A stretch of 64,000 bases of DNA from NCBI GenBank assembly GCA_910574455.1, contig CAJSYZ010000002.1, positions 2,009,671 through 2,073,670 of the forward strand. The letters run 5' to 3'. The stretch is from Trichaptum fuscoviolaceum (Eukaryota > Basidiomycota > Agaricomycetes > Hymenochaetales > Trichaptaceae). The notes under the pieces were generated by a model. That model ran no database searches. It saw only the letters and a program-made list of their open reading frames with translations, and was not told where the DNA came from. The position numbers and the translations under genes are program-made. Positions 47,214 to 57,049 of this stretch are shown in pieces; within the stretch, counting starts at the first letter, position 1, and each line of letters opens with the position of its first letter.

Positions 47214-49785
47214 TTAAAAAGCGACCTGGCTTGACAATCCTGCAAGCTCCCGATCGTAGCATTTATGCTTGCTTATCTCATAAGCGAATGCTTGTCCAAA
47301 ATCTGACGCATTCCTGACCAGCTTAAGTCCCTCGGATAAGGACGACGGTGCTTCGAACTTGCTGGCAGTAACGATACCATAGTCGACCGCCACACCGGTG
47401 GGTCCCGCAGAAGGTGCGAATTTGACACCAGGAATTCCAGCACCAATTCGGAGAAAATCGATAGCTATTATGGGAAATAAGAATCAGATATGAAGTAATT
47501 CAAGTGGACAGATGGACGGAGCTAAATATACCTTCTCCGACCGCACCAATGGCTTTCAAATGACCGAAAGCTTCCAAAACCCACTGCTTGACACGTCCGT
47601 TACCCATCAGAGACTTCACATGTTCAGCCCCACTTGGTATGAAAAGAGCATCGAACATAGTCGAGCGCTGTCCCTCGAAGTGATGATCGGCCATAAGTCC
47701 ACTATTCTTTCCCGCAGTCTTGCCCGCAGGGTAGATCTCTCCGCGGCGCGGTCCAATGATGAAGGGAAGCGCGCCTCCTGCATTTATGACGGCCTTGATA
47801 CCCTCAACCACCGCGAGATCGAACCCATCGGCGACGAGAATAGCAATGCGGCGACTCTTGATAGTTGGTGTACTGGGAACAAACTCGGTTTGAGACATAC
47901 CCTTTGCCTTTTTGCCACTGTTAGGGCGGGAGGGAGTTTCGGGTGGGGGACCACCAACGTTGAACGCAACTTGTTTCGCCAGATCGTGATCGATGTCATT
48001 TAGACGAGGGATTGCGTTCTTGTAAACCGTGGGATCATCACAGTGATCAAGCTCGAACGAGATAGCGCTGATGAGATGTTTCTTCTCATAGTCTGATAAT
48101 GAGTTGTAAAAGAGTTGCGCTTGATTGTAATGTTCCCGGAATTTTACTCCAATCGTACGATCCTTAATACCAATGACTTTCTGCGGGTGCCTATAAACAC
48201 AAGATAGTTTTTAATATTTTACTCCTCTTCGTAGAATCATCACGACGTACTCTTTATAACCGCCTTGAGAAACCGGTACGGTAGGTAGGGCTTCAAAGCG
48301 ATTGGGCGAGTAGTTAACTGTACCCTTTGTAATACGATGGCGCATTGCCCCATCCCTGTTGAAATTCATGTACGGACACACAGGTCGGTTTATAGGAAGC
48401 TGCGCGTCTCATGTTTAGAGGCATGGGCGAAGAGATATTTACGACTAACCTCTTGCCAGTTGATTCCCAACCGAGAGAGCTGCGTGTCAGAATATGAGAA
48501 GTTGCGGCCTTGAAGAAGAGGGTCGTTACTGAAACCGATGCCAGGCACGACATGGCTCGTGCAGAACGCTACTTGCTCTGTCTGTGTGAAATACTCGTCG
48601 ACGCAACGATCCAACACCATTTCGCCAATAGGTATCACGGGAACAATATCCTCCGGCCATAGCTTGGTTGCATCCAGAATGTCGAAATCGAAATCGTGTT
48701 CCCGAGACTCAGGAATAATTTGAATTCCAAGCGTCCACTTCGGGGGTGCGCCATTTTGAATCGCTTCATTCAAGTCCTTACGATGAAAATCTAGAAGTAT
48801 ATGAGTCGATTGGGTCACCATTTCTGATGATTGGAACATACCAGGGTCCTGGCCGCAGATTTTAAGAGCTTCATCCCATAGGAAACTATGCACACCAAGT
48901 TCTGGAGTCCAATGAAATTTGACGAAAAATGTCTCGCCAGATGCGTTCGTGAGAGTGTATGTATTAACTCCAAAGCCTTGCATCATACGATACGAGCGAG
49001 GTATGCCACGGTCAGACAGGACCCACATCACCATATGCGACGCTGCCAAATGATCAGAAGGCTACACTTTAAGTCAACACATTTGCACTACTTACTTTCG
49101 GGTTGTAGGTTAAAGTAATCCCAAAAATTGTTATGAGCTGACTGGCCAGTTGGAACTTCATTATGAGGTTCTGGCTTGACGGCATGGACGAAGTCAGGAA
49201 ATTTCATTGCTTCCTGGATGAAGAAGACAGGAATATCGTTCCCGACGAGATCCCAATTTCCTTCTTGAGTGTAGAACTTGACTGCAAATCCGCGCACATC
49301 GCGAACAGTATCCTAAGGTGTCATTAGTAACTTAAATTCAAGAATTCTAACTAACTCACAGCACTTCCACGGGAGCCTTGAACTGTGCTAAAGCGGACAA
49401 ATACGGGCGTTGTCCTTGACGAATCCGTTAGGACGTTTGCGTGAGTGTATTTGCTGGCCTCGTCGCCGTAGGCTTTAAAATATCCAAAGGCACCCGCTCC
49501 ACGAGCATGGACTACTCTCTCCGGGATACGTTCGTGGTCGAAACGGTGAATCTTTTCGCGACCGATAGCGTCCTCTAGAAGATGCGGTCCAACATTCTGG
49601 CTATTTGAGACCTTGAGCCAGTGGTCGGTATCAGAAACAGGGACACCAAAGTCTGTGGTGAGCCCAGGTTTGTGGCCCTCCACATCGACGGTATCGCTCT
49701 TCAGGTCATTGATTTTAGCGCTGGTGGACATGTCGGGCAGCACGGACTTGACATTCTCAACGATGTTGTGGACGGTGGAAGACAT
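47214..49785 (-). CDS. Large-subunit (clade 2) catalase with DJ-1/PfpI-like C-terminal domain
   Basis: Start ATG 49785 ([13 protein letters not shown]), about nine exons, stop 47214. Catalase core: catalytic His in [14 protein letters not shown], Asn in [20 protein letters not shown], and heme-ligand Tyr near [15 protein letters not shown]. Other blocks are [36 protein letters not shown] and HRDGAM-like FNRDGAM. After the core comes a flavodoxin-like domain of the DJ-1/PfpI type: [43 protein letters not shown]. This two-domain layout defines large-subunit catalases. No N-terminal signal peptide is evident, so a cytosolic or peroxisomal role is possible. It breaks down hydrogen peroxide. The intron at the last exon and the exact end (QVAF) are slightly less sure. 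Confidence 0.94.
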
Positions 49786-50186
49786 TTTATGGGTAACATT
49801 TTCCGATAAATAGTGTTTATATAGGTGCGGTTGGCCTGTCTTTCCTGTGATATCATTCTTGACGAAATTTACGATGACGAAGCGGAGAAGACTTCAAGAT
49901 ACGCCGATGACCACCTCGTCAGACACGGTCGCAGTCAGGCAAGGATCGGCGCCTATAATTAGACTTCAATTGCGCCCACCACAGCCTACGCACGTGATCG
50001 ACGCGTCCGGACAATGAAAGCCACATTGACACGCGACGCGATGTTGTGTTCGGGAACCGCGTCAACAATGGCACAAACAATATTTGACATTTATAAAGCC
50101 AGTGCCTCTCGCATTACCCCTTCATCCTCAACCGCCATCATCTCAAGCATTCAGCCCCACACACCACTTCACCTCAGCTAGCTCAG
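49786..50186. promoter_or_regulatory. Bidirectional promoter between catalase and histone H3
   Basis: 401 bp between divergent starts. It holds one exact ACGCGT (MCB-type) site at 50001-50006, next to a CACGTG E-box at 49991-49996. Other CGCG-rich words follow at about 50033-50060. The MCB type of site suits S-phase expression of a histone gene. A CT/CA-rich stretch precedes the H3 ATG. Confidence 0.5.
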
Positions 50187-50762
50187 ATGGCCCGTACTAA
50201 ACAGACCGCCCGCAAGTCTACCGGTGGTAAGTCTTACTTATTCTCTCCTTTTCCCCTTGTCTCACTGTTCACAGGCAAGGCGCCCCGTAAGCAGCTCGCT
50301 GCCAAGTCCGCTGCCCGCAAGACTGCAGCCGTGAGTTCAGTAAGGTAGATGCCTTGTCTCAGGCCTGACTCGATTACCCCACAGGCCACCACTGGTGGAG
50401 TCAAGAAGCCGCATCGCTTCAGGCCCGGTACCGTCGCTCTTCGCGAAATTCGTCGCTACCAGAAGTCGACGGAGCTCCTCATCCGCAAGCTCCCTTTCCA
50501 GCGTCTTGTCCGTGAAATTGCTCAGGATTTCAAGGTGCGTCTACAAGCCTCTTAGCACTTTAGTTACATTAAATTAATAATGCTCTATCAGACCGACCTC
50601 CGCTTCCAGTCCTCTGCTGTCATGGCCCTTCAGGAGGCCGCCGAGGCTTACCTTGTGTCCCTTTTCGAAGACACTAACTTGGCAGCGATCCACGCAAAAC
50701 GTGTTACCATCCAGCCGAAGGACCTTGCCCTTGCCAGGCGTCTCCGTGGAGAGCGCAATTAG
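50187..50762 (+). CDS. Histone H3 with a tail two residues longer than canonical
   Basis: Exons 50187-50226, 50275-50330, 50385-50534 and 50592-50762 give 138 residues including Met; canonical H3 has 136. The tail begins [20 protein letters not shown] as usual, then reads [19 protein letters not shown] instead of the usual A-x-KAARKSAP-x-TGGVKK, so one residue is added before the K27 motif and one between it and the K36 region. The core ([50 protein letters not shown]) is normal for fungi, with yeast-like [19 protein letters not shown]. Three introns sit in the gene. All splice sites are GT-AG. Either an unusual main H3 or a variant. Confidence 0.96.
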
Positions 50763-50927
50763 ATTTCTTTTGTGCATTAGCTTGCTACATTGTAACATTA
50801 CTTGTCCATTATTCTTATTTGTCTCCGAATTCTTGAAAGAATATAGCATTGTTTAAACTGAAATAAAGGCGCTTAAGTTTAACGCCCGCATCACGGGCAC
50901 GTGCGACTTACCACTAGTAGTAGCATC

Positions 50928-50958
50928 AGGAAAACTACTTTCTGCTTAAAGTGACTGA
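50928..50958 (+). repeat. Left inverted repeat of the CLF1-bearing segment
   Basis: 31 bases around the shared core TTCTGCTTA. Its reverse complement matches 54264-54294 at 24 of 31 positions. Confidence 0.5.
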
Positions 50959-51489
50959 AGCGTGACTTAAATGTCCTGAGAGACTGGCAACTGAATAAGG
51001 CAAGCTTTACTTATTCATGCATGTCTTCCCATTATTCAGGACGCGTTGCCTGAAATAAGGCAAGCTCGCTGAAATCAGAGCTTCAGCCAGTCAGCCAGCC
51101 AGGTCAGGCATTCAGAGGATTCAGTTAATCAGTCAATATAAGTAAATAATCATATTGCAAGTGTATGATAAGTACAATAATAAGTAAACAAAAAAGGCTT
51201 GTCACCACGGCGCTCTTGCACGACGCGAGGCTCCACCGTAGCTTCGCGTCGTCTACATTACGCCTCACAGTGAAAGTCGACGTGGGCCCAGGCAGCTCAT
51301 CGTCTGAAGGTGAGTCCTGCCGCGGTAGTTGAGAAGTTGACGAGCCCGATGCGTTAATCTTCGAGAAGACTTTCGGACAAATTTCTCGTCTTCTTCATCC
51401 TCTAGATTCTTTGCTTTCTTCTCCTCGTCTTCCACCTTGTCCTGTGCTAGGTTGTTCAGCATCTCCGCGGGGGTATTTGCGCGATAGCT

Positions 51490-51828
51490 CACTCGTAGAC
51501 TTCACGAACCCGGTTTATCGCGCTCTCCATCTTGTCCTCTGTCGCATCTTCCTCCCAAAGTGATCTCAGTGAGTCTTTTTCCAAGCGAGCATAGGCAAAC
51601 CATGTGTTGTAGTTTTGACCGTTGTGCACAAGTTCTTCCTCATATTGGATCATCCTCTTCCCCAGAACAGTGGTTTCGAGGGTGTTCTGAGGTCCGTGCT
51701 GCTTTTCGAACTTGGTGTAGGCAGCATAGAGTGCCCGGGACTTGGAGCGAGGTAATCTGTCCAGCTCGAACTAGGAGAGTTTAAAACTTAGAAGCACATA
51801 AGCTTGGGGGAGTGCGTACCTTGTAGGT
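51490..51828 (-). repeat. Direct repeat within the CLF1 pseudogene, copy A
   Basis: About 338 bp nearly identical to 52854-53191, covering a middle CLF1 exon plus its upstream intron. It keeps the CAG (Gln) codon where copy B has TAG. Its right border falls at the exon end TACAAG, the point where it was joined to the CLF1 C-terminal coding part. Confidence 0.85.
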
Positions 51829-52853
51829 TTGTCGACCGTCCTCCGCTTGCGGCTGACAATGGGCATCATTGCCTGAACCTTCGAGACATCCGCAGGTGTT
51901 CCGTTCTTCTGCTCGAAGTCTCTCCATGCCTGCAGCAGAACAACGCGCTGCACACAAATCAGCCACCTTCGAGACTGTCAAATAAGCTGGCACATACCTC
52001 TTCCTCAAGGCCCCTGTTCTTCAGGACCTTGTATGCCCTTTCGAACACCTGGCGAGCCAGGTTCAAATCGCCCTCCACCATCATCCTCTTCATCCTTGTC
52101 CTCGTCTTCCCTCGACGCCTGATTGTCAGGAATCGGGCTCGCTTCCGCACGCGCGCCAGACCTTGACGTTGCCACTCAAGCGCACCAGGCGCTCACACAG
52201 AACCCTCGTGCGCTGTCGCTCGCCCTGCTCAACCTCAAAGTCGATGTACGCCTTCCAGAGGGTTTCGGGGTACGACAGCGGCTGCTGCGATGTGTCGAGT
52301 TCGAATATGGCTCGCGCTCGTGAGTAGTCCGCGAGCGCCGCCTCGAACTGGGCGAATTGGATCCAGGCCGAGGAGATCATTGGATCATATTCGATGTACT
52401 TTTCGTAGAGCGTCCGCACGCGGTCAAATTCTCGAAGCTGAAAGAGAATGTCAGTAAACCATGCAAATGATAAGAGCAAATTGTAGTTACGTCGAGCTCA
52501 AGTTGGATATAGCCTTTGAAAGAGCTTTTCCTTAGGACACACGCTCGATTGCAGCACCGAGCAATTTGCGTGCTGCGGGTAGATCAAGTCGCCGGACCTC
52601 GAAGTTCGCAAACATGAGCCACAGCTACGCGAAAGTGCATTGCTTTTCGGGGACCACTTGTAACGCTGTTCGGTATACTTGCCGTGTTCGATCATAATCC
52701 TGCGTGGGCGGCTGTTAGCACTTTCAAAAAAAAGAGATAAGAAAGAAAAACCAGACTTTGGTATCCACTTCTTCAAACAATGCATAGTCCAGCCACAGAA
52801 AGATGTATCGTCTCCAGTGACGCTTCACGTCACCGGGGTATTTGTTCGGCAGC

Positions 52854-53191
52854 TCGCTCGTAGACTTCACGAACCCAGTTCATCGCGCTTTCAATCTCGT
52901 CCTCAGACGCGTCTTCCTCCCGAAGTGACCTCAGTGAGTCTTCTTCCAAGCGAGCATAGTCAAACCATACGTCGTAATTTCGACCGTCGTGCGCAAGTTC
53001 TTCCTCATATTGGATCATCCTCTTCCCCAGAACAGTGGTTTCGAGGGTGTTCTGAGGTCCGTGCTACTTTTCGAACTTGGTGTAGGCAGCATAGAGTGCC
53101 CGGGACTTGGAGCGAGGTAATCTGTCCAGCTCGAACTAGGGGTGTTTAAAACTTAGAATCACATAAGCTTGGGGGAGTGCGTACCTTGTAG
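52854..53191 (-). repeat. Direct repeat within the CLF1 pseudogene, copy B
   Basis: Copy in the expected CLF1 position. It differs from copy A at scattered bases, mostly transitions, and carries the in-frame TAG stop near 53066. Confidence 0.85.
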
Positions 53192-54263
53192 ATTACCCTA
53201 GCTTGGTCGTACTCCTTCAATCGAGTTTCCATCTTCACGAAAGCGCTAAACACAGCCTGCGGCTTCTCGATTTGTTCCGCATCATCACCTAAGAACTCTA
53301 GTGCCATCTGGAACACCTCACGAGCCTTGTCAGGCCTGATTCGCTCCTCCTCAAACTTCGCCGACTTGACTCGGACGCGGGGTTCAGGTCGAACAGCAAC
53401 CCACCGCTCGGATATCGCACTCGCGCGATCAAGTTCTTGGTATCGCTCTTCGAGCTTGATGTACGCCTGCCAATTTTTGTCCTCTGGCTCCCACTGCATC
53501 CATCGCTCAACCACTTGACGCGCGCCAGCGACGTTTCTGAGCAGTTCCTCCAAATACACGTATTTATACCAGAGTTGGTTGATGCGCGGCAACAAAGTCA
53601 CTACTCGGTCAAACAAATTGCGTGCATGCTGGACGTTTCGCCCCATCAGTCACAACTCCTGTCATTTTGATGGTACGTACCTCCCAATTCTTTCCGTTTC
53701 AAGTCAGCACCTGAAAGATGAACCCAGCCATGAAAACATACAAGTTTCCCCTCGTCCGCCGAATCCTCTCCTCGAACTCCTCACCCTTCCGGCCTCGGTA
53801 TTCATGTTCCTCAAGGTCGTCAATGCGTCGTTTTGGCGCGCGAAAAACTGTTTCCTGGCACTCTTGTCCTTCCCAAAGCAGTTGTTCTGCAGTAATATAC
53901 TTGAGCTTAAGCACCATCCTTGAATAAGAGTGATTGGGTACATACTTGTATCGAGTTTCCGAGATCAGAACTGTAAGGAGCGGCATTGGCGGGTGTTGAT
54001 AGGAGAAAAGGCACAGGCAAGTCCGCAGAAGTTCAAGTTCAACATCAATTTTCCTATTGTGGGAAACAACAGAATCTTGTAAAAAATTCTAAGTCCTCAT
54101 TCACTTGAGCACTGAAATCCTGACTTGCACTCTGATGTACTGACAGACGGCTTGCATCCTGAAACACTCCTTATTTCAGTGAGGTAAGGTAATCAGTGTA
54201 TTTTCAGACGAAGTAGCGACCCTTCAGACAGGTGCCAGCCAAATCAGGCAGCGTCAGGACGCG

Positions 54264-54294
54264 TCAGTTGCCATAAGCAGAAGGAAGTTTCCCT
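54264..54294 (-). repeat. Right inverted repeat of the CLF1-bearing segment
   Basis: Matches the reverse complement of 50928-50958 at 24 of 31 positions around the core TAAGCAGAA. Confidence 0.5.
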
Positions 54295-54378
54295 ACTGAG
54301 TATGTAGTAGTGTTAACTTGAAGTCATGCAAATGGACTTGACCGTCGATCCTGATTCCGTTCGCTTTTGTCTCGCGCA

Positions 54379-55896
54379 ATGCACCTCGGGCGGATTCCCC
54401 ATAATGCGTTTTTCACGTACGCGCGGCCATGCATGCGTTCGTGTCCACGTCCACGTCTGAAACCGAGGCTCAGCGTGCAACAGACAATACGCCCGGGGGG
54501 GTCAAGGCAGTTCAGTTCCTCACCAAATGTCTACTATGCTACTCACCATGACACGCCCTCTTCATCTCTGCTCTCGCAAACTTTGGATCAACGTCAACGA
54601 GCGACGAGATCTAGTCAGCCAGACAATGTCGGTCCATTTACATTGGGAATGACACAGCCTGCAATGGGAGTCGAACAGCCGATGAAAAAATGGAGTGAGC
54701 TAGATACTAAAGGAAAGAGTGAGTTTCATCTCCTAGGACTGGATTTATGTTGGGTGCTTTGGCTAAAACTTTGCAACTCTTATCTTGGCTTGCCTCTTTG
54801 CTACAGTGATGCGTTCTACCGCTCGGACTACAAACCTCACGGTCATCGTTATCGGGGCCGGACTCACCGCTATGCTTGCTTATGCCCTTGCATCAGAGCT
54901 CTTCGCCCGGAATTCACCAACCGTCCTATACGGGGAAGCTTGCTCAAAGATTAAGGAATCCGATGAGGTACGGATGACGTTTTCTGTTTCGCTACTTGCT
55001 ACTAGTTCTGTTCCTTTCCAACAAAGAATCTGACAAAGTTTTAGGTTGCCAAACATCTTCACGCTCCTCTCGTTTTCCACAACAATCCGCCCGCTATCAA
55101 CCGCCCGAAGCATAGGAACCGACATGTCTCATCCCAGCTTGCGGTTGACTCACAAGGCCGGGAGCACCTCATCCTCAATTTTTATGTGCATGGATCCGAG
55201 CCTAGTTCTTCGAGGCAAACGGATGAAAGTTTTGTCGATAGAGCGTGGAAATCAGTCGAAGAAGGAACTCAAAGGCTACGTGAAACTAGCCGGGATGAAG
55301 CCCTTGCTTGGGGACATGATACACTATCAAGAGCAAAAGAGAAAGCACGACGATTGTTCTTGTACTTGACTGGAGAGGCCGGTTCATCGTCCGGTCCGTC
55401 GTCGTACCCATATTCGTCTTCGTCCTCACCTGGGCAAGGGTCCGAGCCTCCTCATCAGCATCGGCGAGAAACTCAAATAGGAAGATCACATACGGATGAG
55501 AAGGGCTCGGGTGGTTTCTGGTCGAGCTTGGCCGGCCTCTTCTCTGGAATCAGTCTTAAGTCGGCCAACGATGGCGTGTCCGGTGCCGGAAGTGGGGCGC
55601 ATAAGAGTGCTTTCGAAACCTTCGAGGAGGGTGAAGTACACTGCGATCTAGTGAAGGTATGTCAACTTTAAATTGTACGGTGTGTAATAACTTGATTGAC
55701 CTTCGTTAAGGATGACTCGGGTAATTTCGTGTGGAGATATATCATTGTTGACATGCCCAGTGCGTATAGCAAAATACTTGATCTACGCCATACTGACTGT
55801 TTTACTGGAGGTTCTCGAGCACGGTATCCAAATCGTGTTTTCGTTGAACGGTCGCCCGACGTACGAGAGAATGAGGCTGTCATGCGATGGTACTAG
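54379..55896 (+). CDS. TIM21: Mitochondrial import inner-membrane subunit Tim21
   Basis: Exons 54379-54718, 54807-54967, 55045-55656 and 55711-55896. The ATG at 54379 opens a basic, Arg-rich presequence (MHLGRIPHNAFFTYARPCMR) typical of matrix targeting. A membrane segment follows (TNLTVIVIGAGLTAMLAYALA), then the family block SPTVLYGEACSKIKESDEVA and HLILNFYVHG. Between these and the end lies a Ser/Gly/Pro-rich insert not usual for Tim21, so the protein (about 415-432 residues) is nearly twice the yeast size. The end has WRYIIVDMPS and NRVFVERSPDVRENE. A 51-nt stretch (55760-55810) has GT-AG ends and stays in frame, so it may be a further intron. Tim21 couples TOM to TIM23. Family call is good but not certain. 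Confidence 0.8.
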
Positions 55897-56171
55897 GCGT
55901 TGATCTACTTAACATTGCGATCACATATATTGCATATATAATTTAGGGTCTATCTCTTATTTTGCATTGTTCTGTCGTTGTCTTCCCTCTCACTGCAAAG
56001 TGATTATATGCAGTTAAACTGCGAAACCGATTTCCTGATGTACCATAAGGCCTTCGTCAATGCACTACTCATTTATAATTCGGTCATCGTCGATGCATTA
56101 ATGTCCGTTAATCATGGAATGGGGGATTTAATAAATACAAATGCCTGTTGCTCGAATGCATGATTTCAATC

Positions 56172-56801
56172 TTAATCTCCAAACAGTTTCTGGACGCGCT
56201 TCAGTACAGAGTCCTTCGAAGGATCTGTGGCGTATATTGAGCGATACACTTGGGAAGTCAGAAATTGGGTTGACTCACCATAAGGATGATCTTTTGAAGG
56301 GATCTCCAAAAGGGCTGGAAAGGCTTGTTGATACTTGTCGACAGTAGGTCGGATCTTTTCAGCGATCTAAGCAGGAATGGACGCAACATTACAATCAAAT
56401 ACTCTTCTTGTGATATGGCATCAGGACATACGTGCTGGTTTATGAGCAGAATAGCAATGTCCTTCCGTTCTGTAAACTCCTGAAAGGAAGCCTCTATAGT
56501 TGAAACTTGCGTTTCTGACACCAAAAACATTCGTGAATGAATATCGTAAGAGAAGGTCGCTCTTCTGAGGGCATACTTGAGTCAACAATCAAGAAGTTCT
56601 TCTTCTGGTTCTCGTTTATATGGCCAATACCAGCTAAGAGGAGGCCAGTGATGCTATCCTGGTGGGATTTCGCCACAATAGATGATGTCGGGCAATTTAT
56701 TAGTATAATGCACTACGGACGAGAGACGAGCACACACACTTCATCACCGATGACTGCAAGTAGGTTACGCTCCTTCGTGGGGGCATGAGAGGCCGCCATC
56801 G
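56172..56801 (-). CDS. VMA7: V-type proton ATPase subunit F
   Basis: Five small exons give 121 residues, the family's usual length; no long open frame shows it. Start [20 protein letters not shown] (ATG 56801), then [95 protein letters not shown] and the end QKLFGD (stop 56172). Every block matches VMA7/subunit F, part of the central stalk of the V1 sector that turns ATP hydrolysis into rotation to acidify vacuoles. All introns have GT-AG ends and phases agree. It ends tail to tail with TIM21 and is divergent from the ECD gene (248 bp between starts). Confidence 0.95.
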
Positions 56802-57049
56802 TCTTCGCAGTGCGGCGCGGAGATAGCAGCAGGAGACTGCCAGTGAGTGCTCAGCACTTTTGAACTTGAAGGGCTTACGTCATTTCATTCTGCCGCGTAC
56901 TAAATTTAGAGTCATTCTTACTGAGACTCTGAGAGCTTCAACTTTTGTACTCTTGTCCACCTCATAGCGTTATCTTCATCAGGAAACAAACAATCTTTCA
57001 TATCTTTCAAACATATAACTGATATAAACCTCTGAAATTGAGAACTGCG

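Larger units (their letters stand above)
51265..53986 (-). pseudogene. CLF1: Rearranged pseudogene of splicing factor CLF1 (crooked neck, HAT repeats)
   Basis: Read on the - strand, the pieces follow CLF1 order: ITAEQLL and FRAPKRRIDDLEEHEYRGRK, then [50 protein letters not shown], then [47 protein letters not shown] and ARQVFERAYKVL. Damage is clear: the first HAT repeats (about 48 residues) are missing, a CAG (Gln) codon is a TAG stop near 53066, frames break near 52500-52560 and 52150, and conserved Trp residues are replaced ([12 protein letters not shown]). After the C-terminal part (KRRTVDKPT) a second copy of a middle exon is joined, followed by unrelated sequence (RANTPAEMLNNLAQDKVEDE). 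Introns are retained. CLF1 is an NTC spliceosome scaffold; a working copy must exist elsewhere. Confidence 0.85.
50905..54320. mobile_element. Candidate element with imperfect terminal inverted repeats carrying a CLF1 fragment
   Basis: The segment at 50928-50958 is the reverse complement of 54264-54294 with 24 of 31 bases matching by hand alignment, and similarity appears to go on for about 20 bases outward. Both flanks (to about 51150 and from about 54080) are unusually rich in CTGA/TCAG words. Between them lies a rearranged CLF1 copy that keeps its introns, so it was copied as DNA. No transposase and no target-site duplication were identified. Reading this as a non-autonomous transposon with captured host sequence is inference. 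Confidence 0.4.

Noticed and set aside
50993..51070. Short direct repeats of AATAAGGCAAGCT considered as a CRISPR-like or satellite array
   Set aside because: Only two copies, irregular spacing, in a eukaryotic nuclear context.
55712..55903. Alternative frame at the TIM21 end with a hydrophobic segment
   Set aside because: The frame of exon 3 continues into WRYIIVDMPS and RVFVERSP, which fit the family; the other frame does not join in phase.
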